This document shows, one piece after another, positions 13,513 to 26,548 of a DNA stretch of 64,000 bases. The stretch comes from Polynucleobacter sp. 30F-ANTBAC (GTDB taxonomy: Bacteria > Pseudomonadota > Gammaproteobacteria > Burkholderiales > Burkholderiaceae), in the NCBI RefSeq assembly GCF_018882385.1, contig NZ_JACVON010000002.1, positions 1-64,000 of the forward strand, given 5' to 3'. The position numbers and the translations under genes were made by a program. The notes beneath the pieces were generated by a model. That model saw nothing but the letters and a program-made list of their open reading frames with translations. It was not told where the DNA came from and searched no databases. Numbering within the stretch: position 1 is the stretch's first letter; every line of letters begins with the position of its first letter.

Positions 13513-13541
13513 TTGGAGTTCGCCTATCCCTTGGGTACAAT
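13513..13541 (+). promoter_or_regulatory. Promoter of the riboswitch-gcvTHP operon
   Basis: TTGGAG (13513-13518) and TACAAT (13536-13541) are 17 nt apart and lie immediately before the riboswitch. Transcription would start near 13548, the 5' edge of the first aptamer. Confidence 0.7.
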
Positions 13542-13547
13542 TAATCA

Positions 13548-13725
13548 TCGATGGGAGAGTTTGGTAAAACCAACGCCGAAGGCGCAACGCCCATGAACGC
13601 TCAGGCAAACGGACCGTCGATATTTACACTCTGGAGAGCTGCATTCAATTGCACACCGAAGGGGCTAAAAGATTGCAAACGGTTTGCGATCTTCAATCTC
13701 TCAGGTAACAGGACAGGGGGGCATC
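13548..13725 (+). promoter_or_regulatory. Tandem glycine riboswitch
   Basis: Two glycine aptamers stand in series. The first (about 13548-13619) has GGGAGAG, then CGCCGAAGGCGCAA, then TCAGGCAAACGGACC. The second (about 13628-13722) has CTGGAGAG, CACCGAAGGGG and TCTCAGGTAACAGGACAGG. These are the conserved gcvT-element cores. It lies directly upstream of gcvT, 21 nt before the start codon. In this family glycine binding turns on the glycine cleavage genes. No separate terminator stem is seen, so control may be at translation initiation. Confidence 0.93.
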
Positions 13726-13745
13726 AATTCCTTTGAGGAGTTTGG

Positions 13746-14873
13746 ATGTCTGTCGCCCCGAATCAGTTGAAACGCACCATACTATTTGAGACTCACCAAT
13801 CTGCTGGCGCAAAGCTAGTTGATTTTGGCGGATGGGAAATGCCTGTTAACTATGGCTCCCAAATTGAAGAGCACATTTCCACAAGAACCTATTGCGGTAT
13901 TTTTGATGTCAGTCATATGGCAGCAGTTGATGTGATTGGCTCTGATGCCAAGCCATTTTTAGAAAAAGTTTTAGCTAATGATGTGAACAAACTAAAAAAT
14001 AATGGTCAAGCACTTTACAGTTGTTTGCTAAACCATGAGGCTGGCGTTATTGATGATCTAATTGTTTACCGACTAGATCCTAATTACAGATTAGTTATTA
14101 ATGCAGCAACCGCTCATACCGATCTAGACTGGCTCAATCAAGAAGCAAAGTGTTTTTCACAAGTTAAGCTTATTCCAAGGCGAGCAGATCTTATTGAATG
14201 CCAAAACCCTCAAGGCATGATTGCTGTTCAAGGACCTCGTGCACTTGAGTTAATCGCAAAATCAATTCCTGCACTTGCACCAGCATCCCATGAACTAAAA
14301 GTTTTTCATGCGCGTTGCATTGATACATCTTTTGGCGAAATCATGATTGCACGCACAGGCTATACGGGTGAGGATGGCGCTGAATTATTAGTACCAATAG
14401 ATCAAACTGCTAACATTTGGAATAAATTAGTTGAGGCAGGTGCCAAGCCAGCAGGCCTGGGTGCCAGAGACACCCTTAGACTAGAAGCAGGTATGAATCT
14501 TTATGGTCAAGACATGAACGATAAAACCAATCCATTAGATGCTGGTCTTGGTTGGACAATTGATCGGTCAAGTGAACGAGCATTCAATGGCAGATCAGCT
14601 CTTGATAAACAAAAGCAACAGTTTGTATTCTTGGGTTTAATTTTGAATGACAAGGGTGTTTTAAGAGCGCATCAAATTGTTAAAACTGCTGATGGAGAAG
14701 GTGAAATCACCAGCGGCACATTTAGCCCATCTCTACAAAAATCAATTGCTCTTGCAAAGCTTCCGATAAATACAAAAATTGGTGATTTAGTCAAAGTAGT
14801 AATTCGTGACAAAGAATTAAATGCAGTAGTTGTAAAACCCCCTTTCGTACGCCATGGCAAAGCCTTGGTTTAA
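13746..14873 (+). CDS. gcvT: Glycine cleavage system T protein (aminomethyltransferase)
   Basis: GcvT takes the aminomethyl group from the H-protein lipoyl arm and passes it to tetrahydrofolate, giving methylene-THF and ammonia. The 375-aa protein has the family segments LVDFGGWEMPVNYG, GIFDVSHMA, ARTGYTGEDGAEL, GLGARDTLRLEAGMNLYG and the C-terminal barrel. GAGGAG precedes the ATG. It is first in the gcvTHP operon behind the glycine riboswitch. Confidence 0.97.
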   Translation: MSVAPNQLKRTILFETHQSAGAKLVDFGGWEMPVNYGSQIEEHISTRTYCGIFDVSHMAAVDVIGSDAKPFLEKVLANDVNKLKNNGQALYSCLLNHEAGVIDDLIVYRLDPNYRLVINAATAHTDLDWLNQEAKCFSQVKLIPRRADLIECQNPQGMIAVQGPRALELIAKSIPALAPASHELKVFHARCIDTSFGEIMIARTGYTGEDGAELLVPIDQTANIWNKLVEAGAKPAGLGARDTLRLEAGMNLYGQDMNDKTNPLDAGLGWTIDRSSERAFNGRSALDKQKQQFVFLGLILNDKGVLRAHQIVKTADGEGEITSGTFSPSLQKSIALAKLPINTKIGDLVKVVIRDKELNAVVVKPPFVRHGKALV

Positions 14874-14888
14874 TTTTTGGAGAACTTT

Positions 14889-15269
14889 ATGAACATACCT
14901 CAAGACCTACACTACACAGAATCACACGAGTGGATTCGCAAAGAAGCTGACGGCACAATCACCGTTGGCATCACCGATCACGCCCAAGAAGCTTTAGGTG
15001 ATATCGTTTTTTTGGAGCTTCCGGAAATTGGCAAAACCTTTAATGCTGGCGAAGCTTGTGCAGTAGTTGAGTCTGTTAAAGCAGCCAGTGATATTTATGC
15101 GCCCCTCAGCGGTGAAGTTATTGCAAATAATGAAGCGGCTGTTAGTGCGCCAGAATCTGTGAACACGGATGCCTATAGTGCTTGGCTATTTAAAATTAAA
15201 CCAACCGATATTTCTACGGTTGACGCATTACTTTCAGCCGACGCCTATACCAAAACAATTGGTGCATAA
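14889..15269 (+). CDS. gcvH: Glycine cleavage system H protein
   Basis: The lipoyl carrier of the glycine cleavage complex, 126 aa. The lipoylated lysine is K64 in [13 protein letters not shown] 14889 has GGAGA 5 nt upstream and gives the usual N-terminus [15 protein letters not shown]; an earlier ATG at 14877 is less likely. It lies between gcvT and gcvP, 3 nt before gcvP. Confidence 0.97.
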   Translation: MNIPQDLHYTESHEWIRKEADGTITVGITDHAQEALGDIVFLELPEIGKTFNAGEACAVVESVKAASDIYAPLSGEVIANNEAAVSAPESVNTDAYSAWLFKIKPTDISTVDALLSADAYTKTIGA

Positions 15270-15272
15270 ACA

Positions 15273-18161
15273 ATGAAAAGCTCTCTGACCTCTCTTGAAA
15301 ATCATGACGGATTTTTAGCGCGTCATATTGGACCTTCTCCAACTGATGAAGCATCCATGCTTCAATTCCTTGGGTTTAAAGAACGCGTTAATTTAATTGA
15401 CGCGGTTGTACCTAAGAACATCAGAAATAAAGATGCGTTACCTTTGGGCGATTACTCTTTCGCGAAGGGAGAAAATGAAGCCTTAGATCTATTGGCAAGC
15501 ATCGCCAATCAAAATCAAGTTTTCAAAACCTTTATTGGTCAGGGATACTTCAATAACATTACCCCTGGAGTAATCCAAAGAAATATTCTAGAAAATCCTG
15601 CTTGGTATACGGCCTATACACCTTATCAACCCGAAATTTCTCAGGGTCGTCTTGAGGCAATTGTTAACTTTCAACAAATGTTGATTGATCTTACCGGGAT
15701 GGATATTGGTAACGCATCCATGCTTGACGAAGGGACTGCTGCTGCAGAAGCAATGACGCTAGCACTGCGCACTTGCCAATCAAAATCGAATACGTTCTTT
15801 GTAGCTGAAAATGTTTTGCCGCAAACTCTCGCCGTTATTAAAACTCGAGCGAAGCCTCTTAACATTGACATCAAAGTTGGCCCAATAACTGAGGCTAGCC
15901 ATGCCGACGCCTTTGGGGTATTGCTTCAGTACCCAGGCGTTGACGGTGAGATCGAAGACCAATCAACTTATACAAAAATTGCTGAGGCTATTCATACAAA
16001 AGGTGGCTTACTAATTGTTGCCGCCGATCTGTTAGCTCTGACCCTTTTAACTCCGCCCGGGGAGTGGGGCGCAGACGTAGCGGTTGGTACAGCTCAACGA
16101 TTTGGAGTGCCAGTTGGATTTGGCGGCCCTTCAGCGGGCTACCTTGCAACAAAGGACGCCTATAAAAGAAGTATGCCTGGTCGTTTAGTTGGCGTGACCA
16201 TTGATGCACAGGGTCAGCCAGCATATCGTCTAGCCTTGCAAACACGCGAGCAACATATTCGCCGCGAAAAAGCGACGTCTAATATTTGTACAGCACAAGT
16301 TTTATTGGCCGTCATGGCAAGCATGTATGCAATCTATCATGGTCCAGAAGGGCTAAAAAAGATTGCGCTTAAAGCTCATCGACAAACCAGTATTTTAGCT
16401 TTGGCTTTACAGAAACTAGGTCTAACAATTACTAACCAACACTGGTTTGACACCATTACGGTTAAAGTGCCTGATGCTGAAAAAATTCATGCTCAAGCTA
16501 AAAAACAAGGTTGTAACTTTAGAAAAATTGATGCGCAACACGTTGGCATCTCCTTGGATGAAACAACTGGTCGTCAAGAGCTCAATCTTATCTGGTCAAT
16601 TTTTGGCGGGCAGGGCGGTCTTAATATTGATGACTTAGATAAAGAGGCAACCCATGCCATTCCAAGCACATTAATTAGACAAAGCGCTTATCTCACGCAT
16701 CCGACTTTCAATCGTTATCACTCAGAACATGAAATGCTTCGCTATCTTCGCAGCCTAGCAGATAAAGACTTGGCTCTTGATAGAACGATGATCCCATTGG
16801 GCTCTTGCACAATGAAGTTAAATGCAACAAGCGAAATGATGCCTGTTACTTGGCCCAACTTTTCTCAAATTCATCCTCTAGCACCAGAAGAACAGTGGGG
16901 TGGTTATGCCAAACTCATTGAAGACACTGAGCGCATGATGTGTGCTGCAACTGGGTATGCTGCAGTTTCATTACAACCCAATGCTGGTTCACAAGGTGAA
17001 TATGCAGGATTATTAGTTATCCGTGCATATCATGACTCCAGAGGAGAAGGGCATAGAAATATTTGCTTAATTCCTTCTTCTGCACACGGCACCAATCCAG
17101 CATCAGCTCAAATGGCCGGCCTTCAAGTTGTTGTTGTTAACTGTGACACTAACGGTAACGTAGACCTAGTAGATCTCAAAGCAAAAGCAGAGCTGCACTC
17201 TAGCCATCTTGCAGCCATCATGATTACGTATCCAAGTACTCATGGTGTATTTGAGGAAGGTGTTCAGGAATTATGTGACATCATCCATCATCATGGAGGT
17301 CAGGTCTATATCGACGGCGCCAATATGAATGCGCTTGTTGGCACTGCAGCTCCAGGCCATTTTGGCGGAGATGTTAGCCACTTGAACCTTCATAAAACCT
17401 TCTGCATCCCTCACGGCGGCGGTGGCCCAGGTGTTGGCCCTGTTGCAGTCCGTTCACATTTAGCCCCATTCCTACCTTGCTCATTCACAGCTGGAACTGC
17501 AAATAAGTGGAATGATCTCGAATGGATGCGAATTAGCGCTGCTCCATTTGGCTCAGCGTCTATTTTGCCAATTTCATGGATGTATGTTGCCATGATGGGT
17601 TCTGATGGTCTAGCTAAAGCAACAGAGGTGGCTATTCTCTCAGCCAACTATGTTGCTCGAAAACTAGAGCCTTACTATCCTGTTTTATATAAAGGCGCCA
17701 ATGATCTCGTTGCACATGAATGCATTCTTGATTTAAGGCCTTTGCAAAAAGAAACTGGCATCAGCAATGAAGATGTTGCTAAGCGATTAATGGATTTTGG
17801 TTTTCATGCCCCAACGATGAGCTTCCCCGTCCCTGGAACACTCATGATTGAACCAACAGAAAGTGAATCTAAGTTTGAGTTGGATCGTTTTATTGAAGCC
17901 ATGGTAGCCATTGCTGATGAAATTAAAAAAGTTGGCAATGGTACTTATGACAAGATTGATAACCCACTTAAAAATGCACCACATACTGCAGAGCTTGTTT
18001 TATCCAATGAGTGGAAGCACTCTTATACTCGCGAGGAAGCAGCCTATCCAGTTGCTAGACTTCGTAGGAATAAATACTGGCCACCAGTTGGTCGTGCAGA
18101 TAATGTCTACGGTGATAGAAACTTATTTTGCACGTGTGTGCCTATTGCTGAATATGCTTAA
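15273..18161 (+). CDS. gcvP: Glycine dehydrogenase (decarboxylating), P protein
   Basis: The PLP enzyme that decarboxylates glycine and loads the aminomethyl group onto GcvH. At 962 aa it is the long single-chain form with fused alpha and beta halves. The PLP lysine is K708 in [17 protein letters not shown]. The N-terminal half starts [13 protein letters not shown], the usual P-protein opening. It ends 11 nt from convergent priA. The gap holds an imperfect inverted repeat (TATGCTTAAG/TTAAAGCATA) but no T-run. Confidence 0.97.
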   Translation: MKSSLTSLENHDGFLARHIGPSPTDEASMLQFLGFKERVNLIDAVVPKNIRNKDALPLGDYSFAKGENEALDLLASIANQNQVFKTFIGQGYFNNITPGVIQRNILENPAWYTAYTPYQPEISQGRLEAIVNFQQMLIDLTGMDIGNASMLDEGTAAAEAMTLALRTCQSKSNTFFVAENVLPQTLAVIKTRAKPLNIDIKVGPITEASHADAFGVLLQYPGVDGEIEDQSTYTKIAEAIHTKGGLLIVAADLLALTLLTPPGEWGADVAVGTAQRFGVPVGFGGPSAGYLATKDAYKRSMPGRLVGVTIDAQGQPAYRLALQTREQHIRREKATSNICTAQVLLAVMASMYAIYHGPEGLKKIALKAHRQTSILALALQKLGLTITNQHWFDTITVKVPDAEKIHAQAKKQGCNFRKIDAQHVGISLDETTGRQELNLIWSIFGGQGGLNIDDLDKEATHAIPSTLIRQSAYLTHPTFNRYHSEHEMLRYLRSLADKDLALDRTMIPLGSCTMKLNATSEMMPVTWPNFSQIHPLAPEEQWGGYAKLIEDTERMMCAATGYAAVSLQPNAGSQGEYAGLLVIRAYHDSRGEGHRNICLIPSSAHGTNPASAQMAGLQVVVVNCDTNGNVDLVDLKAKAELHSSHLAAIMITYPSTHGVFEEGVQELCDIIHHHGGQVYIDGANMNALVGTAAPGHFGGDVSHLNLHKTFCIPHGGGGPGVGPVAVRSHLAPFLPCSFTAGTANKWNDLEWMRISAAPFGSASILPISWMYVAMMGSDGLAKATEVAILSANYVARKLEPYYPVLYKGANDLVAHECILDLRPLQKETGISNEDVAKRLMDFGFHAPTMSFPVPGTLMIEPTESESKFELDRFIEAMVAIADEIKKVGNGTYDKIDNPLKNAPHTAELVLSNEWKHSYTREEAAYPVARLRRNKYWPPVGRADNVYGDRNLFCTCVPIAEYA

Positions 18162-18172
18162 GTAAATCTTCC

Positions 18173-20269
18173 TTAAAGCATAATGGGGTCGCGCTCAATA
18201 TACCAGCCGACCCCTTTTCTTTTTTTATTTTGAACTGTTAGTACATCTTGAAAAGCCTCTAATGCTTTTTGCAATGCTTGCCTATTTGTCGACTCAATTA
18301 AGATCTGCGCACGTTCTTGCCCAGCCAATCTCACCATTGCTTTTGGGACGACATCACTCATTACGATGCCACTTGGCCAGTTTATATACTCTTGTGCTAA
18401 CTTTGCCGCTTCTTTAAGCATTTCAATTGCAGCGCTTAATGTTCTATGCTCCGCATGCACTAATGCTTGATAAGAAAATGGTGGCAACCCAACCATTTTT
18501 CTTTCTGCACAGAGCTCAGTTAAAAAAGCATTAACATCATCCAGCTTTAGATATTTATAAGGTGCTGCCGTTGGGTATTTTGTTTGGATAACAACTCTTG
18601 CTCCTCCTGACTGAGCACTTCTCCCAGCTCGTCCAGTAACTTGCATTAGCTGAGCAAATAGTCGTTCTGCAGCGCGATAGTCTTGAGAAAACAAGCTTGC
18701 ATCTGCATCAATAACCCCAACTAATGAAACGGATTGATAATCGTGGCCTTTTGTAATCATTTGTGTGCCAACAACAATGTCAGCTTGACCGTCATGAACC
18801 GCCCCAAATAGCTCTTCTGCACTACCTTTTTTCCTGGTGGTATCCGCATCAATTCGCAATATCTTTGCCTTTGGAAATTGTTGAGTTAAATACTCTTCAA
18901 CTTTTTGTGTTCCCTTGCCGATGGGCATTAAATCTATATTGCCACAACTTGGGCAACTTTTAGGGATGTGCCTCATCAACCCACAATGGTGGCAACACAA
19001 CATGGCACGCTCATGACTTGATCGATGCAAAACCATATGTGCAGAGCACTTAACGCAATCAGAAACCCACGCACATGCCTCACACTGAAGAACTGGAGAA
19101 TATCCTCGTCTATTTATAAATATAAGTGTTTGCTGATTATTTTCTAGATTCTTTGCTATCCCACTCAATAGATGCTGGCTAAATCCATGTGCATTTTTCT
19201 GATTTATTTTTACATCTACATTGAGGTCAACAATATCCACCAAGGGCTTTGCTGCATTTTTTGATGCGCGTTGGTTAAGGTTTAATTTTTTATATCTTTT
19301 TTCTTCTGCATTGAACCAGGTTTCAAGGCTGGGGGTAGCAGATACCAATAGAATCGGAATATCTAATTTTTTTGCACGCCATACTGCTAAATCTCTTGCT
19401 GAATACCTGACGCCTTCCTGTTGTTTATAAGAAAGGTCGTGCTCTTCATCGACAACGATAGCTTTTAAATTTGGGATAGACGCCATAACTGACATTCTTG
19501 TCCCAAGAATAATTTTGGCCTCACCTTGGCTTGCCTTTGCCCAATGATCTGCCCTGGTTCTGTCTGTTAAACCGCTATGCATGACAACGAGCAGTTTTTC
19601 TGGAAAGGCTAACCGAATGCTTTGCTCAAGCTGTGGCGTTAAATTTATTTCTGGAACCATGATGAGCACCTGCGCCTCATCTTCATTTAATACATTTGCA
19701 AGCCAACGCAAGTAAGTTAATGTTTTACCGCTGCCGGTTACGCCCTGAAGCAAATAACATTCGAATCTTTTGCTGTCGGTTGCATTTGTTAACTCAGTAA
19801 CCGCTAAATTCTGTTCATCATTCAGCTTTATTTCTTTTTGATACTCACCGATCTCTGCCTTATTAATTTTTATTTTTTTATTGGCCCTTTTTTCTTTGCT
19901 CAGCAACTCCCACTTTTCTTTTTGCCTCCAATATTTCGGGATTGCTGGCACCAATACCTCACCAATTGATTTTTGATAGTAGGCTGAGGCAAACTCTGCC
20001 ATGCTCATAAGATCCTCTGATAAAACTGGTAGTGGTGCAATACCAGTGACTTGTTTTATCTTGTTGATATCAAAATCTGATTTTTCAACTTGTTGGATGA
20101 TGACTCCAACTATTTCTTTTTTACCAAACTCAACCGATACAATTTGCCCTCGACTTGGTTCACAACCTAAATGATCATGACTCCAAATGTAGTCAAAGAG
20201 CTTGTTCACTGGCGTATCAACTGCAACCTGAACAATTATTTCTTTTAAGAGGGGTGAGGTAAAGCTCAT
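18173..20269 (-). CDS. priA: Primosomal replication restart helicase PriA
   Basis: A 3'-5' superfamily 2 helicase that reloads the replisome at stalled forks. The 698-aa protein has an N-terminal DNA-binding domain (about 1-115), Walker A GVTGSGKT, DEEH in VVDEEHDLSYKQQ, and the zinc-binding cysteine pairs CEAC, CVKC, CCHHC and CPSC (about residues 400-450). Helicase motifs V-VI include MQVTGRAGRS. The length is close to E. coli PriA (732 aa). The ATG has only a weak ribosome-binding site. A consensus DnaA box lies 78 nt upstream. Confidence 0.95.
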   Translation of the reverse strand: MSFTSPLLKEIIVQVAVDTPVNKLFDYIWSHDHLGCEPSRGQIVSVEFGKKEIVGVIIQQVEKSDFDINKIKQVTGIAPLPVLSEDLMSMAEFASAYYQKSIGEVLVPAIPKYWRQKEKWELLSKEKRANKKIKINKAEIGEYQKEIKLNDEQNLAVTELTNATDSKRFECYLLQGVTGSGKTLTYLRWLANVLNEDEAQVLIMVPEINLTPQLEQSIRLAFPEKLLVVMHSGLTDRTRADHWAKASQGEAKIILGTRMSVMASIPNLKAIVVDEEHDLSYKQQEGVRYSARDLAVWRAKKLDIPILLVSATPSLETWFNAEEKRYKKLNLNQRASKNAAKPLVDIVDLNVDVKINQKNAHGFSQHLLSGIAKNLENNQQTLIFINRRGYSPVLQCEACAWVSDCVKCSAHMVLHRSSHERAMLCCHHCGLMRHIPKSCPSCGNIDLMPIGKGTQKVEEYLTQQFPKAKILRIDADTTRKKGSAEELFGAVHDGQADIVVGTQMITKGHDYQSVSLVGVIDADASLFSQDYRAAERLFAQLMQVTGRAGRSAQSGGARVVIQTKYPTAAPYKYLKLDDVNAFLTELCAERKMVGLPPFSYQALVHAEHRTLSAAIEMLKEAAKLAQEYINWPSGIVMSDVVPKAMVRLAGQERAQILIESTNRQALQKALEAFQDVLTVQNKKRKGVGWYIERDPIML

Positions 20270-20346
20270 GTTTTACTTTAAGTCTGTCTCGAAGAGTCTT
20301 GCTACTAAATGTTTTTTTAAATTGGTTTTTAGCTCTGTGGAAAACC

Positions 20347-20356
20347 TTGTGGATAA
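20347..20356 (-). promoter_or_regulatory. Isolated consensus DnaA box upstream of priA
   Basis: TTGTGGATAA on the plus strand contains the complement of TTATCCACA, a perfect 9-mer DnaA box. It lies in the priA-hemE gap (20270-20557), 20 kb from the origin. A near-match TGTGGAAAA lies just before it at 20336-20344. Nothing else stands out in the gap. Confidence 0.5.
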
Positions 20357-20557
20357 GTCCTAGCTTTACCCAAATACTTACATTATCTAATAATGCCTCT
20401 TTTTATAAGAGCCATCCTACTAAATATATTATTTTCAATAAAATCATACATTTAGTGATTATTAATTGCTTTTAGAATTTATTTTTGCCGCTAGGCTGGC
20501 TTGCGCGATGAGTTTATTGGGTCTGTGTATAAGTTATTACTTACATAACCCAAGAAC

Positions 20558-21667
20558 CTAATTTCTAAGTTTTTTGGAGTGCGCTAAAACAGTATCAACC
20601 AACGCAGTCACATGCTCAGGATTCGTGAATTGTGAAATTCCATGACCCAAATTAAAGACGTGACCATCCAATGCATGAAGCTCTTTTTCTACGGCTGGCG
20701 CTTCCGCTAATTCATCGAGTATTCTCTTTGCTTCAGTGCTAATTTGTTCTGGTGATGAGAATAATGCTAAAGGATCAAAGTTACCCTGCAAAGCCAAAGG
20801 CGTCTTGTTTGCAAGTAAGCGCTTACGTGACTTGGCTACAGATGCGGTCCAGTCCAAGCCAATAACATCAGCACCGGACTGCGCAATGTCCTCCAACCAA
20901 ATGCCGCCACCCTTGGTAAACACTAAAATAGGGATCTGCTGGCCATCTTTTTGTCTTGGTAAAAGATCAATGACAGCTTTCATACTTGCAAGGGATGTTT
21001 TTTGATACCAACCATCTGGCAATAATCCGCCCCATGTATCAAAAATCATAAGAGCCTGTGCTCCTGCATCCACTTGGGCTTTTAAATATTCTGCAACTGA
21101 TTGAATGTTGGCATCTAAAACCTTCTTCATTAAATCCGGTCTTTGATACAACATTTCTTTGGTATGTTTAAAGTCTGATGAGCCTGATCCCTCGATCATG
21201 TAGCACGCTAAAGTCCAGGGGCTACCTGAAAAACCAATTAATGGAACGCGTTGCTGACCATCTTGTATTAAGGCTTTTCTAATTTCAGATACAGCATCAA
21301 AAACATATTTCAACTGATTAAGATCGGCTGGCCTTAAATTATTAACCGCTTGCTCATCTCTTAGTGGACGACTAAAGCGAGGACCTTCACCAGCCTCAAA
21401 GCTTAAGCCCAATCCCATCGCATCAGGAATAGTCAAAATATCAGAAAATAAAATTGCAGCGTCCAATGGATAACGATCCAATGGCTGCAGTGTCACCTCT
21501 GTTGCTAGTTGGGGATTTTTTGCAAGCGCTAAGAAACTTCCTGCCTTTGCTCGCGTTGCATTATATTCTGGTAAGTAACGACCTGCCTGGCGCATCAACC
21601 AGATAGGGGTTCTATCGGTTGATTGCTTTAAGCATGCGCGCAGGAAGCGATCGTTAAGTAAAGCCAA
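20558..21667 (-). CDS. hemE: Uroporphyrinogen decarboxylase
   Basis: HemE decarboxylates uroporphyrinogen III to coproporphyrinogen III in haem synthesis. The 369-aa protein opens with NDRFLRACL and the signature [13 protein letters not shown]. Further segments FSDILTIP and [16 protein letters not shown] are present. The start is TTG: it follows the atpC stop directly (TAATTG), in the same frame, and no other start lies near. The AAAGAGA just upstream can serve as ribosome-binding site. It should be translated by coupling to atpC and so be part of the atp transcript. Confidence 0.94.
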   Translation of the reverse strand: MALLNDRFLRACLKQSTDRTPIWLMRQAGRYLPEYNATRAKAGSFLALAKNPQLATEVTLQPLDRYPLDAAILFSDILTIPDAMGLGLSFEAGEGPRFSRPLRDEQAVNNLRPADLNQLKYVFDAVSEIRKALIQDGQQRVPLIGFSGSPWTLACYMIEGSGSSDFKHTKEMLYQRPDLMKKVLDANIQSVAEYLKAQVDAGAQALMIFDTWGGLLPDGWYQKTSLASMKAVIDLLPRQKDGQQIPILVFTKGGGIWLEDIAQSGADVIGLDWTASVAKSRKRLLANKTPLALQGNFDPLALFSSPEQISTEAKRILDELAEAPAVEKELHALDGHVFNLGHGISQFTNPEHVTALVDTVLAHSKKLRN

Positions 21668-22084
21668 TTATCTCTTTTGACGTAACTTAGCAATGGCTGC
21701 CAATTGTGCTGCTGCCATTGCAAACTCAGACTGCGCATGTGCAAAATCAATTTCAGTACTACGATTTTGCATAGCCTCTTCAGCAGCTTTTTTAGCTTCC
21801 AATGCTTTTGCTTCATCCAAATCATGACCACGAATAGCAGTGTCAGCAAGAACTGTTACTTTATTTGGCTGAACCTCAAGAATGCCGCCAGCAACGAAAA
21901 TAAACTCTTCGTCGCCATCCGCTTTTTCAATACGAACCGCGCCTGGGCGAATTCTAGTGATAAGAGGTGTGTGTCCCGGCAGGATACCCAACTCACCACT
22001 TTCACCAGGCAAAGCAATAAACTTTGCTTCACCGGCGAAAATAGATTGCTCAGCGCTTACTACATCAACGTAGATGCTTGACAT
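21668..22084 (-). CDS. atpC: ATP synthase epsilon subunit
   Basis: Regulatory subunit of the F1 stalk, 138 aa, with an N-terminal beta-sandwich ([29 protein letters not shown]) and a C-terminal helical hairpin ending AKLRQKR. It is last of the atp genes, 14 nt after atpD, and its stop abuts the hemE start. Confidence 0.96.
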   Translation of the reverse strand: MSSIYVDVVSAEQSIFAGEAKFIALPGESGELGILPGHTPLITRIRPGAVRIEKADGDEEFIFVAGGILEVQPNKVTVLADTAIRGHDLDEAKALEAKKAAEEAMQNRSTEIDFAHAQSEFAMAAAQLAAIAKLRQKR

Positions 22085-22098
22085 GTATGTTCCTTGGT

Positions 22099-23526
<1,428 letters not shown>

Positions 23527-23543
23527 TTACAATACATTCGTTA

Positions 23544-24419
23544 TCAAACTGCCGCAGCGCCGCCGACGATCTCGGACAACTCTTTGGTAATAGCTGCTTG
23601 ACGTGTTTTGTTGTATACCAACTGCAACTCACCAATTACGTTTTTCGCATTATCGGAAGCAGCCTTCATAGCAACCATACGAGCTGACTGCTCAGATGCC
23701 ATATTTTCTGCAACCGCTTGGTAAATCAATGCTTCAACATAACGTTTCAACAATTCATCTACAACTGACTGAGGATCAGGCTCATACAAATAATCCCAAC
23801 CATACTCTTTTGATTCAGCAGCTGTTTGCTCTAAGCGCTCACTAGATAAAGGCAATAATTTTTCAATCACTGGCTCTTGTTTCATAGTGTTGATGAATTT
23901 TGTGTATGCCAAATAAACCGCATCCACTTCACCATTTTCATAAGCATCCAATTGGACCTTAATTGCACCAATTAACTTTTCTAAGTGAGGTGTGTCGCCC
24001 ATTTGTGTGACATGAGAAACAATCTTCGCTTTAATTCTGTTTAAGAATTGGAAACCCTTCATACCTATTGGCGTGCATGACAACTCAACACCCTTAGAAT
24101 CTAAGTCCTTCATAGTGTTTGTTAAAGCTCTTAAAACGTTGGTGTTCATACCACCGCAAAGACCTTTGTCAGTTGTCACAACAATAACGCCTGCTTTTTT
24201 AACTTCACGCTCAACCAAATAAGCAGGTCGGTATTCTGGGTTGGCCTTACCCAAGTTAGCAGCAATGTTCCTTACTTTTTCAGAGTAAGGACGTGCATTA
24301 CGCATGCGCTCTTGAGCACGCCGCATCTTCGATGCGGCGACCATTTCCATCGCCTTAGTGATCTTGCGCGTATTTTGTACGCTCTTGATCTTTGTCCGTA
24401 TCTCTTTAGTTCCGGCCAT
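23544..24419 (-). CDS. atpG: ATP synthase gamma subunit
   Basis: Central rotor shaft of F1, 291 aa. The N-terminal helix [20 protein letters not shown] and the C-terminal segment [20 protein letters not shown] form the coiled coil. [14 protein letters not shown] sequence is present as [11 protein letters not shown]. Normal length and position. Confidence 0.97.
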   Translation of the reverse strand: MAGTKEIRTKIKSVQNTRKITKAMEMVAASKMRRAQERMRNARPYSEKVRNIAANLGKANPEYRPAYLVEREVKKAGVIVVTTDKGLCGGMNTNVLRALTNTMKDLDSKGVELSCTPIGMKGFQFLNRIKAKIVSHVTQMGDTPHLEKLIGAIKVQLDAYENGEVDAVYLAYTKFINTMKQEPVIEKLLPLSSERLEQTAAESKEYGWDYLYEPDPQSVVDELLKRYVEALIYQAVAENMASEQSARMVAMKAASDNAKNVIGELQLVYNKTRQAAITKELSEIVGGAAAV

Positions 24420-24442
24420 TTCGGCTCTCCTCGCTTCTTATA

Positions 24443-25984
24443 TTAAAAAGAAGCTGAACGTTTAAAGTCCTCGATTGCAGCACGCAAAGCGGCTTCATCT
24501 TCTTTCGAGAGATCTTTAGTATCTTCAATGCGGCCAATTAAATCAGCGAACTTGCTCTTCAAGTGATCATGCATGCCTTTTTCGAAAGGCAAAACAAATT
24601 TCACATCAAGATCATCCAAGAAGCCATTGTTAGCTGCATACAAAGATGCTGCCAATTGCCAAACTTGCTGTGGCTGGTATTGAGCTTGCTTTAATAATTC
24701 TGTTACACGACGACCACGCTCCAACTGCTTACGTGTTGCCTCATCAAGATCAGATGCGAACTGCGCAAAAGCTGCCAACTCACGATACTGCGCTAAGTCT
24801 GTACGAATACCGCCTGATAATTTTTTAATTACTTTCGTTTGAGCTGCACCACCCACACGTGAAACAGAAATACCTGCGTTAATCGCTGGACGTACGCCCG
24901 CGTTAAATAAATCTGTTTCTAAGAAGATCTGGCCGTCAGTAATAGAAATAACGTTTGTTGGAACGAATGCAGAAACGTCACCCGCTTGAGTTTCAATAAT
25001 TGGCAATGATGTTAATGAACCTGTTTTGCCCTTAACTGCACCATTAGTAAACTTCTCAACGTAGTCTTCATTAACACGAGCGGCACGCTCAAGTAAGCGT
25101 GAGTGCAAGTAGAAAACGTCGCCTGGATAAGCTTCACGTCCTGGTGGGCGACGCAATAACAATGACACTTGACGGTATGCAACCGCTTGCTTTGTTAAGT
25201 CATCATAAACAATCAATGCATCTTCACCGCGATCGCGGAAATATTCACCCATTGTGCAACCAGCATAAGCTGACAAATACTGCATCGCAGCTGAGTCAGA
25301 AGCTGTTGCCGCAACAATAACTGTGTACTCCATTGCGCCATGCTCTTCGAGCTTGCGCAATACGTTTGCAATCGTTGATGCTTTTTGACCAATCGCCACG
25401 TACACGCAACGAATGCCTTTGCCTTTTTGGTTGATGATCGCATCTACTGCAACCGCTGTTTTACCAGTCTGACGATCGCCAATGATCAATTCGCGCTGAC
25501 CACGACCAATAGGTACCATTGCATCAATAGACTTCAAACCAGTTTGAAGTGGCTGACTAACTGACTGACGGTCAATAACGCCAGGAGCAACCTTTTCAAT
25601 AAAGTCTGTCATCTTTGCATTGATTGGACCCTTACCATCAATTGGCTGACCCAACGCATTCACAACACGACCCAATAATTCTGGACCTACTGGCACTTCA
25701 AGAATACGACCGGTACATTTAACTGGGTCGCCTTCACTAATGTGTTCATACTCACCCAAAATAACAGCACCAACAGAATCACGCTCTAAGTTAAGCGCGA
25801 GACCTAATGTGTTGTTTGGGAACTCAAGCATTTCACCTTGCATAACGCCTGAAAGGCCATGCACTCGGCAAATACCGTCTGTTACGGAAATAACTGTGCC
25901 TTGGTTGCGGACTTCGGCGCCAACGCCTACACCACTAATTCGGCTCTTGATCAGTTCACTGATCTCTGATGGGTTGAGTTGCAT
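24443..25984 (-). CDS. atpA: ATP synthase alpha subunit
   Basis: Non-catalytic nucleotide-binding F1 subunit, 513 aa. The P-loop is [13 protein letters not shown], and the family signature [14 protein letters not shown] is present. The N-terminal start [16 protein letters not shown] is the usual one. Confidence 0.98.
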   Translation of the reverse strand: MQLNPSEISELIKSRISGVGVGAEVRNQGTVISVTDGICRVHGLSGVMQGEMLEFPNNTLGLALNLERDSVGAVILGEYEHISEGDPVKCTGRILEVPVGPELLGRVVNALGQPIDGKGPINAKMTDFIEKVAPGVIDRQSVSQPLQTGLKSIDAMVPIGRGQRELIIGDRQTGKTAVAVDAIINQKGKGIRCVYVAIGQKASTIANVLRKLEEHGAMEYTVIVAATASDSAAMQYLSAYAGCTMGEYFRDRGEDALIVYDDLTKQAVAYRQVSLLLRRPPGREAYPGDVFYLHSRLLERAARVNEDYVEKFTNGAVKGKTGSLTSLPIIETQAGDVSAFVPTNVISITDGQIFLETDLFNAGVRPAINAGISVSRVGGAAQTKVIKKLSGGIRTDLAQYRELAAFAQFASDLDEATRKQLERGRRVTELLKQAQYQPQQVWQLAASLYAANNGFLDDLDVKFVLPFEKGMHDHLKSKFADLIGRIEDTKDLSKEDEAALRAAIEDFKRSASF

Positions 25985-26010
25985 TTGCTTACTCCTGGGA
26001 TCTTATTCGG

Positions 26011-26547
26011 TTATGCGCTAAGAGCGGCTTGCATTGAAGCTAAGCGGGCTTTAACTGAAGTGTCTAGCACCTCATCGCCAACCTGCACACGCACACCGCC
26101 AATCAATTCTGGGTCTACATTAACTGTAGGACGAAGCTCTCTTCCGCCAAAGCGCTTCTTGAGTGTTGATAACAAACTATTCAATTCTTCACCTTGCAGT
26201 GAGAATGCGCTTGTAATCAAAACTTCAGCAGCACCTTCTTGAGCATTTTTTAACGCTGTAAATTGAGCAGCAATTTCTGGCATGGCCAACAAGCGATTGT
26301 TGTGTGTCAAAACTTCTACAAAGTTTTTCACAATATCCGCTGGCTTTGTTTTCATGCCGCTCAATAAAATTTGTAATAAATCAGCATCGGCTAATTTTGG
26401 ATTATTAGCTACTGCCAGTAAATCTGGGTTGCTGGCAACTTGAGCTAACTCTTCTAATTGCTCAGCGATAGCAGATAACTCTGCAGGCTTTGCGCTTCTA
26501 AAAAGAGCCTCAGCGTATGGGCGGGCAATAGTAGCTAAATCTGCCAT
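26011..26547 (-). CDS. atpH: ATP synthase delta subunit
   Basis: Peripheral stalk subunit that ties F1 to the b subunits, 178 aa. It starts MADLATIARPYAEALF, has the helical N-terminal domain and the C-terminal segment GGVRVQVGDEVLDTSVKARL. Confidence 0.96.
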   Translation of the reverse strand: MADLATIARPYAEALFRSAKPAELSAIAEQLEELAQVASNPDLLAVANNPKLADADLLQILLSGMKTKPADIVKNFVEVLTHNNRLLAMPEIAAQFTALKNAQEGAAEVLITSAFSLQGEELNSLLSTLKKRFGGRELRPTVNVDPELIGGVRVQVGDEVLDTSVKARLASMQAALSA

Positions 26548-26548
26548 A

